Source: Bradyrhizobium oropedii
Lineage (GTDB): Bacteria; Pseudomonadota; Alphaproteobacteria; Rhizobiales; Xanthobacteraceae
DNA: 53,451 nucleotides
Assembly (NCBI RefSeq): GCF_020889685.1
Contig: NZ_JACMYO010000038.1
Coordinates: 1 to 53,451, forward strand
Reading direction: 5' to 3'
In this document: in pieces, positions 16,266 through 24,889 of the stretch
Layout: every line of letters begins with the position of its first letter
How positions within the stretch are numbered: the stretch's first letter is position 1
Notes under the pieces: model-generated
Told to the model about the DNA's origin: nothing
The model's database searches: none
What the model saw: only the letters and a program-made list of their open reading frames with translations
Made by a program: the position numbers and the translations under genes

Positions 16266-17459
16266 ATGCCTAGCAATCCCATCATTGTGCAAAAATACGG
16301 CGGCGCCTGTCTCGAAACGCCGGCAAAAATCCGCGCAGTCGCGAGCAGCGTCGCCGACTTGCATGGCCGTGGCCATCGTGTCGTGGCGATCGTTTCAGCG
16401 ATGGGCAAGACCACCGACGAGCTCGTCAGGATGGCCTATCAGATCAGCCCGCATCCTAATCGCCGCGAACTCGATATGTTATTGACCACCGGCGAGCGCA
16501 TCAGCATGTCCTTGATGAGCATGGCGCTGTCTGATCTCGGCGTGCCGGCGATCAGCTTTACCGGCAGTCAGGCCGGCGTGATGACCGATGGATCCCATTC
16601 CTCCGCACGCATTCTGGATGTGCGGCCGACTCGTGTGCGTGAAGAGCTCGATCGCGGACGCATCGTGGTTCTGGCGGGCTTTCAGGGCGTGAATCCGCTG
16701 ACCAAGGAGATCACGACGCTTGGCCGGGGTGGCAGCGATACCACCGCGGTCGCCATGGCTGCGGCACTCCAAGCGGAGTGCTGCGAGATTATCAAGGAGG
16801 TCGACGGAGTCTGCTCGGCTGATCCGCGCATCGTCGCAAATGCAAAAACCTTGCGTCAGCTGGATTTCGCATCCCTATCCGAAATGTGCTTCTGGGGCGC
16901 CAAGGTGCTGCATTTTCGCTGCGTGGAGCTGGCCGACAGCCGAAACGTGCCCTTGGTCTTGAGAAAGTGGGGCGGCGCTCGACACAGCACGCAAGTGATG
17001 AAGGAGGTCGCGGACATGGAGAACGGAAGAGTCCTGGCCGTCAACTCGATGGCTCGCATCGAGCATGTGGAGATCGATTCGGCGGACCTCAATCAAGGCT
17101 TTGAGAAGTTCGCGCAGCATCTCAAGCAAAACGCCTTGCCTTGGCCGCAACTCCTCGCCTCGGCTTTCGCCGCCGAAAAAACCCGCATCATGATGACTTC
17201 CGATTCGGAGACGCTCGACGCGTTGCTGCGCACGTTGGAGAGGAGCAAAGACCTGCGCAAACAGCGCGAGACTCTCAGTTCGGTGAGCCTCACCTGCTTC
17301 GGCGGTATTTCTTCGGACCTGCCATACAAGGCGGTTCAGATTCTGCAACGTCACGGGATCATCGCCGACAAGTATGTCTTGTCATCGCATTCGGTAAGCT
17401 TCTTTGTTCCGACGGAGCGCCGTGAGGCTGCGGTCAGGGCCTTGCATTCGCTGATCTAG
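16266..17459 (+). CDS. Aspartokinase-like amino-acid kinase, divergent form
   Basis: A 397-residue amino-acid kinase with aspartokinase organisation. It has an N-terminal catalytic domain (KYGGAC, TTGERISMS, FQGVN, GRGGSDTTAVAMAAAL, EIIKEVDGVCSADPRI) and a C-terminal region with two ACT-like units (around VEIDSADL and SSVSLTCFGG). The usual KFGGTS/KYGGTS motif is KYGGAC here, so the Thr-Ser pair near the phosphate site is changed. Aspartokinase feeds the Lys/Met/Thr branch, but this copy stands 39 bases after a peptidase gene with no pathway partner. It may be a specialised paralogue rather than the housekeeping enzyme. Confidence 0.82.
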   Translation: MPSNPIIVQKYGGACLETPAKIRAVASSVADLHGRGHRVVAIVSAMGKTTDELVRMAYQISPHPNRRELDMLLTTGERISMSLMSMALSDLGVPAISFTGSQAGVMTDGSHSSARILDVRPTRVREELDRGRIVVLAGFQGVNPLTKEITTLGRGGSDTTAVAMAAALQAECCEIIKEVDGVCSADPRIVANAKTLRQLDFASLSEMCFWGAKVLHFRCVELADSRNVPLVLRKWGGARHSTQVMKEVADMENGRVLAVNSMARIEHVEIDSADLNQGFEKFAQHLKQNALPWPQLLASAFAAEKTRIMMTSDSETLDALLRTLERSKDLRKQRETLSSVSLTCFGGISSDLPYKAVQILQRHGIIADKYVLSSHSVSFFVPTERREAAVRALHSLI

Positions 17460-17688
17460 TTGAAACCTGGTGAAGGGGCAATGTCGCAGAAGCCCGCAAA
17501 TGCCATATGCGATAGCCTTGGGGCGAGGTGACGCTTGCACAATTTCGGAATATTAGAAGAATATCCCTGACTTGCCCGACGTGTCAAGTTGCCTGGTCGA
17601 ACGCCGGACGCCGCCGGCTACTTTGCATGGGGTTGTTTTCGATATTTTGGCCGCGCCCCCGGCGAGAGCCCCATCACTTCATATTGCC

Positions 17689-18513
17689 CTAGCCGCCTTT
17701 CACCGCGCCCGCCGTCAGCCCCGCGACGATCTGCCGTTGCGCCATCACGGTGAGCAGCAGCACCGGCGCGGTCACGATCAATGCTGCGGCGGCGAGCGGG
17801 CCCCAGCTCAGCTGGTCGAACGAGATCATGTTGTAGACCGCGACCGGCAGCGTACGGGTCTCGCGTCCGGCCAGCACGATGCCGAAGACGAAATTGTTCC
17901 AGGAGAAGATTACCGCGAGGATGAAGGCGACCGCGAGCCCGGGCCTCGCGATCGGCAGCGCGACATGGCGGAACACCTGCCAGCGGGTGGCGCCGTCGAT
18001 CAGAGCGGCTTCCTCGAGCTCCAGCGGCGTGGTCTCGAAATAGCCGATCATGATCCAGATCACGATCGGCACGGTGACCACGAGGTGGATGATGATCTGC
18101 GGCACCAGCGTGCCGAGCAGGCCGAGCCACTGGAACAGCAGGAAGAGCGGGATCAGATACGACAGGCCCGGCGTGATGCGCGCGATCAGGATCACGATCG
18201 CCGATTTGTGCGCGGCCATCCGCGCAATGCCGTAGCCGGCGGGCACGCCGACCAGCATCGCCAGGGCGGTGGCGCAGCCGGTGACGACAAGGCTGTTGGT
18301 GAAATAGGTCAGGAAGCGGTTCGACGCGAACACGTCGGCATAGTTCTTCCAGGCGATATGCTCCGGAAAGAACACCGGAGGATAGGAGGCGTTGTCGATC
18401 TCGAATTTCAGCGACAGCGAGGCCATCCAGAGGAAGAACAGGATCGCCGGCGAGACGATGACGAACACCGACAGCCATAGCCCGATCCGGCCGAGGATAT
18501 AGCGCGGGTTCAT
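17689..18513 (-). CDS. ABC transporter permease, MalG-type (carbohydrate uptake)
   Basis: A 274-residue inner-membrane permease with six predicted helices. It carries the EAA loop LEEAALIDGATRWQVFRHVALPIARPG, which docks to the ATPase. ATG 18513 overlaps the stop of the MalF-like gene (ATGA). It is the last gene of the operon and no ATPase gene follows: downstream is 229 bases of non-coding DNA and then the convergent aspartokinase. Confidence 0.88.
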   Translation of the reverse strand: MNPRYILGRIGLWLSVFVIVSPAILFFLWMASLSLKFEIDNASYPPVFFPEHIAWKNYADVFASNRFLTYFTNSLVVTGCATALAMLVGVPAGYGIARMAAHKSAIVILIARITPGLSYLIPLFLLFQWLGLLGTLVPQIIIHLVVTVPIVIWIMIGYFETTPLELEEAALIDGATRWQVFRHVALPIARPGLAVAFILAVIFSWNNFVFGIVLAGRETRTLPVAVYNMISFDQLSWGPLAAAALIVTAPVLLLTVMAQRQIVAGLTAGAVKGG

Positions 18514-19451
18514 GCGTCGCTCCCGAGCTGCGACGTCCACAGCAGGCGCTTGCGCAAGTAGAGCAGCAGCGCCGCCAACGCGACGATCAGCAGGAAGAAC
18601 ACCACCGCGATCGCCGAGCCGTAGCCGAGGTCGTAATAGACGAAGGCGACGCTGTAGAGATAGACGTTGATGGTCTCCGACGCCGAGCCCGGCCCGCCCT
18701 GGGTGATGGCGAAGATGATGTCGAAGCTTTTCACCGCATCGATCATGCGGATCATGCCGGCGATGAACAGGAACGGCATGATCAGGGGAAGCGTGATGAA
18801 GCGGAACACCTGCCAGAAATTGGCGCCGTCGATCTGCGCGCTCTCATAGGGCTCGGTCGGGATCGCGGCGAGGCCGCCGAGCACGATCAGCATCACCAGC
18901 GGCGTCCATTGCCAGGTCTCGACCAGCACCAGCGATGGGATCACGGTGGTTGGGTTGAACACCCAGAGCTGCGGCGGCAGGCCGACCAGCGACAGCAGAT
19001 AGTTCAGCACGCCAAGCTGCGGGTGGAACATCATGGTCCACACCAGCGCGATCGCCACCGGCGTTGCCATCATCGGCATGATGAAAATGCCGCGTAGAAA
19101 GCCGCGCGCGGCGAATTTCTGGTGAAACACCACCGCCGCAAGCGTGCCGAACACCAGCGGCAGCAATACCGACAGCGCGGTGTAGGACAATGTGTGTCCG
19201 ACCGCCTCGACGAAGCGCGGATCGGTCGGCAGCCGCAAATAGTTGGCGAGCCCGACGAAGGTGGTGGGCGAACCGACCTTCCATTCCTGCATGCTCATCC
19301 AGATCGTGAACACCCAGGGAAAGATGATCACCGCCAGCACCACGACGAGCGCCGGGATCACGAACGGCCAATAGGACGGCGGACGCCACTCACGCGCCGG
19401 CGCAACGTTCTCGGTCGTTGCCGCCGGCTCAGTCTGTGTCACCACGCTCAC
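18510..19451 (-). CDS. ABC transporter permease, MalF-type (carbohydrate uptake)
   Basis: A 313-residue permease with six helices after a cytoplasmic N-terminus. The EAA motif reads YESAQIDGANFWQVFRFITLPLIMP, and ITQGGPGSASETINVYLY is typical of MalF-like sugar permeases. GTG 19451 overlaps the stop of the binding-protein gene. It forms the channel with the permease at 17,689. The likely substrate class (sugar, polyol or glycerol phosphate) comes only from family membership. Confidence 0.88.
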   Translation of the reverse strand: MSVVTQTEPAATTENVAPAREWRPPSYWPFVIPALVVVLAVIIFPWVFTIWMSMQEWKVGSPTTFVGLANYLRLPTDPRFVEAVGHTLSYTALSVLLPLVFGTLAAVVFHQKFAARGFLRGIFIMPMMATPVAIALVWTMMFHPQLGVLNYLLSLVGLPPQLWVFNPTTVIPSLVLVETWQWTPLVMLIVLGGLAAIPTEPYESAQIDGANFWQVFRFITLPLIMPFLFIAGMIRMIDAVKSFDIIFAITQGGPGSASETINVYLYSVAFVYYDLGYGSAIAVVFFLLIVALAALLLYLRKRLLWTSQLGSDA

Positions 19452-20770
19452 GCTTTTTCGCTACGCTCCAGGATGGGGCGGAATTGCTCATGCGCCTTCT
19501 TCAATTCGGTAGCGGGATCGGCGCCCGACAGCGTCGCGGTCAGTGCCGCACCGACGATGTCGCGGAATTCAGCGACCGGGATGATGACGGGCAGGCCGAG
19601 CTTGGAGATCTTGGCGGAATCGACCACCGATTGCAGCCATTCCTTGGTCTTGACGCCCTTGGCGACCTCGGCATCATCGACGATGGAGTTGCGGAACGGA
19701 ACGCCGCCGCCGGCTTGCAGCAGGCGCGCGCCCTGTCCCTTCGAAACCACCCATTGGCAGAGCAGATAGGCGGCTTCCTTGTTCTTGCTGGCGGCTGCGA
19801 TGCCGACGCCGTCGCCATAGGTCGATGAGAAACTGCCCTTGGGGCCGGCGGGCACCAGCGTGTAGCCGACCTTGCCGACGACGCGTGAGGCGGCGGGATC
19901 TTCCAGCGGCGGCGCCCAGCCGTCGGCGTCGATCCACATCGCCGATCTGCCTTGGGTGAAGGACGCCATCGACTCCATCCAGTTGAAGCCGGCGACGCCG
20001 GGCGGCGCGCATTTGGTCAGCAGCCGCTGATAGAGTTTTGTCGCTTCGACGGCCTCGGGGCCATCGGTCAGGATATTGCCCTTCGCATCGAGGAATTCGC
20101 CGCCATAGTTCAGATAGAAGTTGGTCCACATCGCCATGTTGGCGTTGCGCAGGCCGCGGCCGACGAAGCCGTAGATGCCTTCCTTGGGATCGGTGAGCTT
20201 CTCGGCGGCGACCGCCATCTCCTCCAGCGTCTTCGGGACCTCGACGCCCTTCTTCTGGAACAACTCCTTGTTGTAGTAGAGGATGAAATAGTCGACCGAC
20301 CACGGCAGCGACAGCATCTGGCCCTTGTCGTTGCGTGCGTATTGCAGGCCGGCTGCGGAGAAATCGCTCTCGACGAGGTCCGGCAGCGTCAGGCTCGGAT
20401 CCTTGAGATAGCCCGACATGTCGGCGAGCCAGCCGGCCTTCTCGAATTGCCGCTTCTGCACGTGATAGCTGAGGTGAACGACGTCGAAGCTCGGCTTGCC
20501 CGACGACAGTTCGATCACGCATTTCTGGCGCTGCTGCTGCTCGGGGACCTGCTCCGATTCGACCTTGATGCCGGTGAGCTCGGTGAATTCCTTGATGTAT
20601 TTTTGCAGATTGTCGCCGCGCGGTCCCTTGGCGAGGCTGACTTCGAGCGTGGTGCCGGAATATTTCTTCCAGTTGACCTCGGCGCGGGCCGGAAATCCGG
20701 TCAATCCAACCGCGCCCGCGGCGGCCGTGCCCGCCAGCATCTGCCGGCGCGAGATCAGGTGATGCGACAT
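19448..20770 (-). CDS. ABC transporter extracellular solute-binding protein, family 1
   Basis: A 440-residue periplasmic binding protein with a twin-arginine signal (SRRQMLAG, then AAAGAVGLTGFPARA). Family-1 features include YYNKELFQKKGVEVPKTLEEM and FTQGRSAMWIDADGW. GGGAGAGAAAC precedes ATG 20770. First gene of a binding protein-MalF-MalG operon. The transporter must use an ATPase encoded elsewhere. The nearby divergent FAD oxidoreductase and VOC protein could process the substrate, but this is a guess. Confidence 0.88.
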   Translation of the reverse strand: MSHHLISRRQMLAGTAAAGAVGLTGFPARAEVNWKKYSGTTLEVSLAKGPRGDNLQKYIKEFTELTGIKVESEQVPEQQQRQKCVIELSSGKPSFDVVHLSYHVQKRQFEKAGWLADMSGYLKDPSLTLPDLVESDFSAAGLQYARNDKGQMLSLPWSVDYFILYYNKELFQKKGVEVPKTLEEMAVAAEKLTDPKEGIYGFVGRGLRNANMAMWTNFYLNYGGEFLDAKGNILTDGPEAVEATKLYQRLLTKCAPPGVAGFNWMESMASFTQGRSAMWIDADGWAPPLEDPAASRVVGKVGYTLVPAGPKGSFSSTYGDGVGIAAASKNKEAAYLLCQWVVSKGQGARLLQAGGGVPFRNSIVDDAEVAKGVKTKEWLQSVVDSAKISKLGLPVIIPVAEFRDIVGAALTATLSGADPATELKKAHEQFRPILERSEKA

Positions 20771-20887
20771 GTTTCTCTCCCAGGGACTGCTTCTTGTTTG
20801 GGAGGGATACTAGCGTCTTGCTTCTCTGTGCCTAGCCCCTACGAGCGCGGCGCCGCTGCATAACGCCGCGCCGCGCATCCTCCTAAA

Positions 20888-21021
20888 CCCGTCACCCTGA
20901 GGAGCGCGAAGCGCGTCTCGAAGGGTCGACGGCCACCAGCCGGGCCGTGCATTCTTCGAGACGCGCGCAAGGGCGCACTCCTCCAGCGACAAAGGCGAAG
21001 CCTTTGCGCGGGGATGACGGG
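20888..21021. repeat. Dispersed palindromic repeat, family B copy 1
   Basis: The ends read CCCGTCACCC and GGGGATGACGGG, which are near-complementary, and the inside holds several smaller palindromes (GCGCGAAGCGCG; AAAGGCGAAGCCTTT). Closely related copies are at 40,937-41,095 and 52,211-52,324. It lies between two genes transcribed on the same (minus) strand, just below the VOC gene stop. Confidence 0.75.
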
Positions 21022-21030
21022 AAATGGCAG

Positions 21031-21885
21031 TTAGGCCTTGACGAAGGCGAGCAGGGTGCCGTTCGCAGCGGCCGGCGGCACGGTGATGCCGCCGCCGTCC
21101 TTCACGCCGACCGCGCCGAGCGCCTTCTCGGTGGCGGCAAGGTCGGCCGCGATCACGAGGCCGGCGCCGCCGCGCTCGGACAGGCCGTCAAGCGACACGC
21201 CGGGATAGCGCTTGCCGAGCTGATCCCTGGTCAGGAACACGAAGTCGGCGCGATCGCCGCCGGACGGCACCGCAACCGCACCGTCGGGATCGTTCCTGAC
21301 AGCGATATCGATCATCTTGGACAGATGCGCGGCATCGCTCGCGGGTTCGGGCGAGACGATCAGCGCCTGCTTGAGGCGTTTTGCCCCATTGGCGTGCGTC
21401 ATCAGTTCGGGGATCCACACCGTCTCGCGGGTCTTGTGCTGGCAGGCGAAGATGCGGACGCCGCCGGGCGCCTCGGCGGTCGGCCACTGGAAGGTGCGGA
21501 ATTTCGCCGCCGAGACGGTACCATCAGGCAAGCTCACGGGGCGTTCGAAATCGGTCGGCCCGATCGGCGCATAGCCGCGTGCGCGGATCTCCTCGGCACC
21601 GGCGGTGGAATCCACCGCGGTGAACGCGATCCGTTCGATGCCCTCGCCGCGCTTCTCCAGGAAGGCGCGCGCCGGAGCGTTGTGTTCCGTCGGCGTCAGC
21701 ACGCCGAGCAATTCCATGTAATCAGGGTCGAACATGATGGTGTAATTGCCCGATCCCATATGCGCGCTATGGGTGCCGCGCGGCGACACGGTGAAGCCGA
21801 GCCGCTTGTAATTCTCGGCCGCCTTGTCGAGGTCTTTCACCATGACTACGGCGTGATCGATTCCGATGACGTTCTTGAGTGCCAC
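21031..21885 (-). CDS. VOC-superfamily (glyoxalase-like) protein
   Basis: A 284-residue cytoplasmic protein with two vicinal-oxygen-chelate modules. It opens IGIDHAVVMVKDLDKAAENYKRLGF, the standard first beta-alpha unit with a metal-ligand His, and has a second module from about residue 155. Such proteins include dioxygenases, lyases and isomerases; the reaction cannot be assigned. The start is GTG 21885 with GGAAGA upstream. Divergent from the FAD oxidoreductase (75 bases), so the two may be co-regulated. Confidence 0.8.
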   Translation of the reverse strand: MALKNVIGIDHAVVMVKDLDKAAENYKRLGFTVSPRGTHSAHMGSGNYTIMFDPDYMELLGVLTPTEHNAPARAFLEKRGEGIERIAFTAVDSTAGAEEIRARGYAPIGPTDFERPVSLPDGTVSAAKFRTFQWPTAEAPGGVRIFACQHKTRETVWIPELMTHANGAKRLKQALIVSPEPASDAAHLSKMIDIAVRNDPDGAVAVPSGGDRADFVFLTRDQLGKRYPGVSLDGLSERGGAGLVIAADLAATEKALGAVGVKDGGGITVPPAAANGTLLAFVKA

Positions 21886-21960
21886 TTCTTGTCTTCCCGG
21901 CTGGAATGAGAGAGTAGAGTAGAACTAACCAGAATGACCGGGCGCCCGCAAGAAAGGATC

Positions 21961-23331
21961 ATGATGACCAGCAATGCCGTGCGCTGGCCCAATTCGCTCT
22001 GGGCCGCAGCGACGCCAGCCGGCCCCGATTGCCCCGAACTGACGGGCGCGCAGCAGGCTGACGTCGTCATCATCGGCGGCGGCTTCACCGGCCTGTCGAC
22101 TGCACTGCATCTGCGCGAGGCCAATGTCGACGTCGCGATCGTCGAGGCCGCCGAGCCGGGCTGGGGCGCCTCCGGCCGCAACAACGGCCAGGTGATCCCG
22201 ACGCTGTCGCGCCCCGATCCCGATGACGTCATCAAGAGGCACGGCGCGGCCGGCGAGCGCTTCGTTGCGATGCTGCGCGACAGCGCGGCAATGCTGTTCG
22301 ACGTCGTCAGGCGCTACAATATCGAGGCCGAGCAGGAGCAGGCCGGCTGGGTGCAGCCGGTGCATTCGCCGGGGCGGATCAAGATCGCGGAACGACGCGT
22401 GCAGCAATGGTCGAAATTCGGCGCGCCGGTCGAATTGCTGTCGCGCGACCAGACCCGCGACATGCTCGGCTCGGATGCGTGGTACGGCGGCTTCTGGAAC
22501 AGGACCGGCGGTCACGTCAATCCGCTGGCGCTGGCGCGGGGCCTTGCGCGCACCGTGCTCGGGCTCGGTGCGCGGATCTACGCCCGCTCACCCGCGCTCG
22601 CTTTCGAGCGCCGCGGCGAGCGCTGGGTGGTGAAGACCGAGAAGGGTGAAATCTCCGGCCGCGCGCTTGTGGTCGCGACCAATGCCTATAGCGGCGAGTT
22701 CGCGAAATCGCTGGTGCCGGAGATCGCGACCGAGGTGATGCCGGTGCTGTCGTGGCAGATGGCGACGCAGCCGCTGTCGGACAATGTCCGCAAGACCATC
22801 ATTCCCGGCCGGCAGGCGATGTCTGATACCCATGGCGAGCTCTATTTCGCGCGCTACGACGCCCGCAATCGCCTCGTCACCGGCGGCGCCGTGCTCGGCC
22901 CCGGTGACAAGACCGGGCGGCTGAAGGCGCGGGTGACCGAGCGGTTGCAGCGCCTGTGGCCGCAGATCGGCGACGTCTCCTTCGACTATGTCTGGAACGG
23001 CTATGTCGGAATGACCGCGGATTTCCTGCCGCGCATGCATCGCCTCGGACCGAACGCCTATGGCTGGACCGGCTGCAACGGCCGCGCCGTTGCGCTGACC
23101 ATCCCGCTCGGCCGCGAATTGGCGCGGGCGGTGCAGGGCGTGCCGGAAAGCGAGCTGGCGCTGCCGTTCACCGAGCCGATGCAGTACATGGCGCACGGCT
23201 TGCTACGCAAGCTCGCGCCCTGGATGCTGGTGCTGTACCGGCAGCGCGATGCGCAGGAGCTGGTCGGGGGCGATCGCTTCGAGCTGCTGCGCTGGGCGGA
23301 GCATTTGCTCGCCTCGCGCCGGTCAAGGTGA
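21961..23331 (+). CDS. FAD-dependent amine/amino-acid oxidoreductase (DAO family, PuuB-like)
   Basis: A 456-residue DAO-fold flavoprotein. Residues near 35 form the FAD-binding motif VVIIGGGFTGLSTALHLRE, followed by GWGASGRNNGQVIPTL. This region is characteristic of gamma-glutamylputrescine oxidase and related amine oxidases that release aldehyde, ammonia and peroxide. The C-terminal YGWTGCNGRAVALTIPLGR holds the second FAD contact. ATG 21961 follows AGAAAGG; an in-frame ATG at 21934 is less well placed. The substrate is uncertain. Confidence 0.83.
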   Translation: MMTSNAVRWPNSLWAAATPAGPDCPELTGAQQADVVIIGGGFTGLSTALHLREANVDVAIVEAAEPGWGASGRNNGQVIPTLSRPDPDDVIKRHGAAGERFVAMLRDSAAMLFDVVRRYNIEAEQEQAGWVQPVHSPGRIKIAERRVQQWSKFGAPVELLSRDQTRDMLGSDAWYGGFWNRTGGHVNPLALARGLARTVLGLGARIYARSPALAFERRGERWVVKTEKGEISGRALVVATNAYSGEFAKSLVPEIATEVMPVLSWQMATQPLSDNVRKTIIPGRQAMSDTHGELYFARYDARNRLVTGGAVLGPGDKTGRLKARVTERLQRLWPQIGDVSFDYVWNGYVGMTADFLPRMHRLGPNAYGWTGCNGRAVALTIPLGRELARAVQGVPESELALPFTEPMQYMAHGLLRKLAPWMLVLYRQRDAQELVGGDRFELLRWAEHLLASRRSR

Positions 23332-23484
23332 GCGCGGACCAACGTTGCGCTTCGAAGAATGGGAGCCCAAACTGGTCCGGTGGAGCGCCGCGATCACGAG
23401 GATTCCGCCGTTGGCGGATAGTGTTGTGGAAACCCCGACGCGACGCAGGCGTTATTGCCACATACCGAGTCCTGGGAGGTGGTC

Positions 23485-24672
23485 ATGGCGAGGAAGCGCA
23501 TTGGTATTCTCACGGGCGGCGGTGACGTCCCCGGCCTCAACGCGGTGATCAAGAGCGTGACATATCGAGGCAGCGAGGACGACATCGAGGTTGTCGGTCT
23601 CCGCCGCGGCTGGGAGGCCCTCACACACGTGAACCTCGACGACCCGGCGAGCAAGTCCCATTACATCATCCCGCTGAGCCGCGAAAATACGCGCGTCATC
23701 GACCGGCGCGGCGGCACCGTGCTGCACTCGAGCCGCACCAATCCCTCCAAAATGAAGAAATTGCCCGATCATCTCGCGGGCCGCGACTTTCCGGTTTCCC
23801 GGAGCACCAAGGGTGGCATCGCAACCACGACGTGCGATCTCACCAGCCAGGTGCTAGCGAACCTCGCGGGGCTCGGCATCGAGCATCTGATCGCCATCGG
23901 CGGCGACGATACTCTTAGCTATGCGGATAAGCTCAACGGGCTCGGCGTCAAGATCATTGCCATCCCGAAGACGATGGACAACGACGTTCGCAACACCGAA
24001 TACTGCATCGGCTTCTCGACCGCGATCACCCGTGCCAGCGATGCCATCCAGCGCCAGCGCACCACCGTCGGTTCGCACGAGCGAATCGGCATTTTCCGTG
24101 TCTTTGGCCGCGATGCCGGCTTTACGGCACTCTACACCGCATACGCAACCTCGATCCGATGCGCCATACCGGAGCACAAGGTCAATCTCGACAAGCTGAT
24201 CCAGCTTCTCGTCGATGACAAGCACGGCAACCCAAGCAACTACGCGCTGATCGTGCTCAGCGAGGGCGCCGAGTGGGAGGGCTACAAGGCGCAGGAGTTC
24301 GGCGAGCCTGACGCCTATGGTCACCGCAGGAAGGCGAGCGTGGGCGAAGCGTTCGCGGACGAGATCAAGCGGCGCACCGGCGAGGAGACGATCGTCTCTG
24401 ACCTCACCTACGACCTGCGGTCAGGCGATCCGGACTTCATCGACAAGCTTGTGGCGCTGACGTTCGGCAACTTGGCCTACGATGCAATCCTGGAAGGCAA
24501 AACCGGCCTCATGTCGGCGCTGGTCGAGGGGCGCTACGACCTCGTGCCGATCCCCGACGCCAAGCTCGGGCCGCGCAAACTGGACGTCGCAAGTGCGTAC
24601 AACACGGAGCGCTACCGTCCTCTCTATTCCAACAAGCGGGGCTTGCCGATCTTTCTCAACCGCGCCTTCTAG
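23485..24672 (+). CDS. pfp: 6-phosphofructokinase with pyrophosphate-dependent signature
   Basis: A 395-residue PfkA-superfamily enzyme that phosphorylates fructose 6-phosphate. The N-terminus GILTGGGDVPGLNA is the phosphate-binding loop. The donor-site motif is GGDDT (Asp142) where ATP-dependent enzymes have GGDGS, and the catalytic loop is PKTMDND (Lys162, Asp165) instead of PGTIDND. Asp plus Lys at these two places is the known mark of pyrophosphate-dependent, reversible PFK. FGRDAGF and IPE motifs for fructose 6-phosphate follow. GGGAGG precedes ATG 23485. It lies 217 bases before a fructose-bisphosphate aldolase/phosphatase, so the pair probably works on the same sugar-phosphate node. 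Confidence 0.88.
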   Translation: MARKRIGILTGGGDVPGLNAVIKSVTYRGSEDDIEVVGLRRGWEALTHVNLDDPASKSHYIIPLSRENTRVIDRRGGTVLHSSRTNPSKMKKLPDHLAGRDFPVSRSTKGGIATTTCDLTSQVLANLAGLGIEHLIAIGGDDTLSYADKLNGLGVKIIAIPKTMDNDVRNTEYCIGFSTAITRASDAIQRQRTTVGSHERIGIFRVFGRDAGFTALYTAYATSIRCAIPEHKVNLDKLIQLLVDDKHGNPSNYALIVLSEGAEWEGYKAQEFGEPDAYGHRRKASVGEAFADEIKRRTGEETIVSDLTYDLRSGDPDFIDKLVALTFGNLAYDAILEGKTGLMSALVEGRYDLVPIPDAKLGPRKLDVASAYNTERYRPLYSNKRGLPIFLNRAF

Positions 24673-24889
24673 CACGGTAGGTGGTAATCCCATCGAGCAT
24701 GGCCGGCTATTCCGAATGCGTGGTTGGCGCGCATCGACACAAGCCGCAAGCGCGGCCATAATTCCGGTGGATCCTACAAAGGAACCTATCGCACCACACA
24801 ACGTTCTTTTCGCGAAATGAGCAGCGCCGTCGTCCCCGGCGTAGCGAGCGCCGAGGCTAAGGCGCTGAGCTGCGGTCGGAGGGATGCTC

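Noticed and set aside
17460..17688. Gap between aspartokinase and permease genes, with ACTTG...CAAGT symmetry and a GCATGGGGTTGTTTTCG stretch
   Set aside because: It looks like a conserved intergenic sequence, but only one copy is present here and I cannot show what it is; no gene or clear terminator supported.
24673..24889. Possible short reading frame between the PFK and FBPA/P genes (24,724-24,921)
   Set aside because: TTG start without a ribosome site, overlaps the FBPA/P start and has no recognisable composition or motif.
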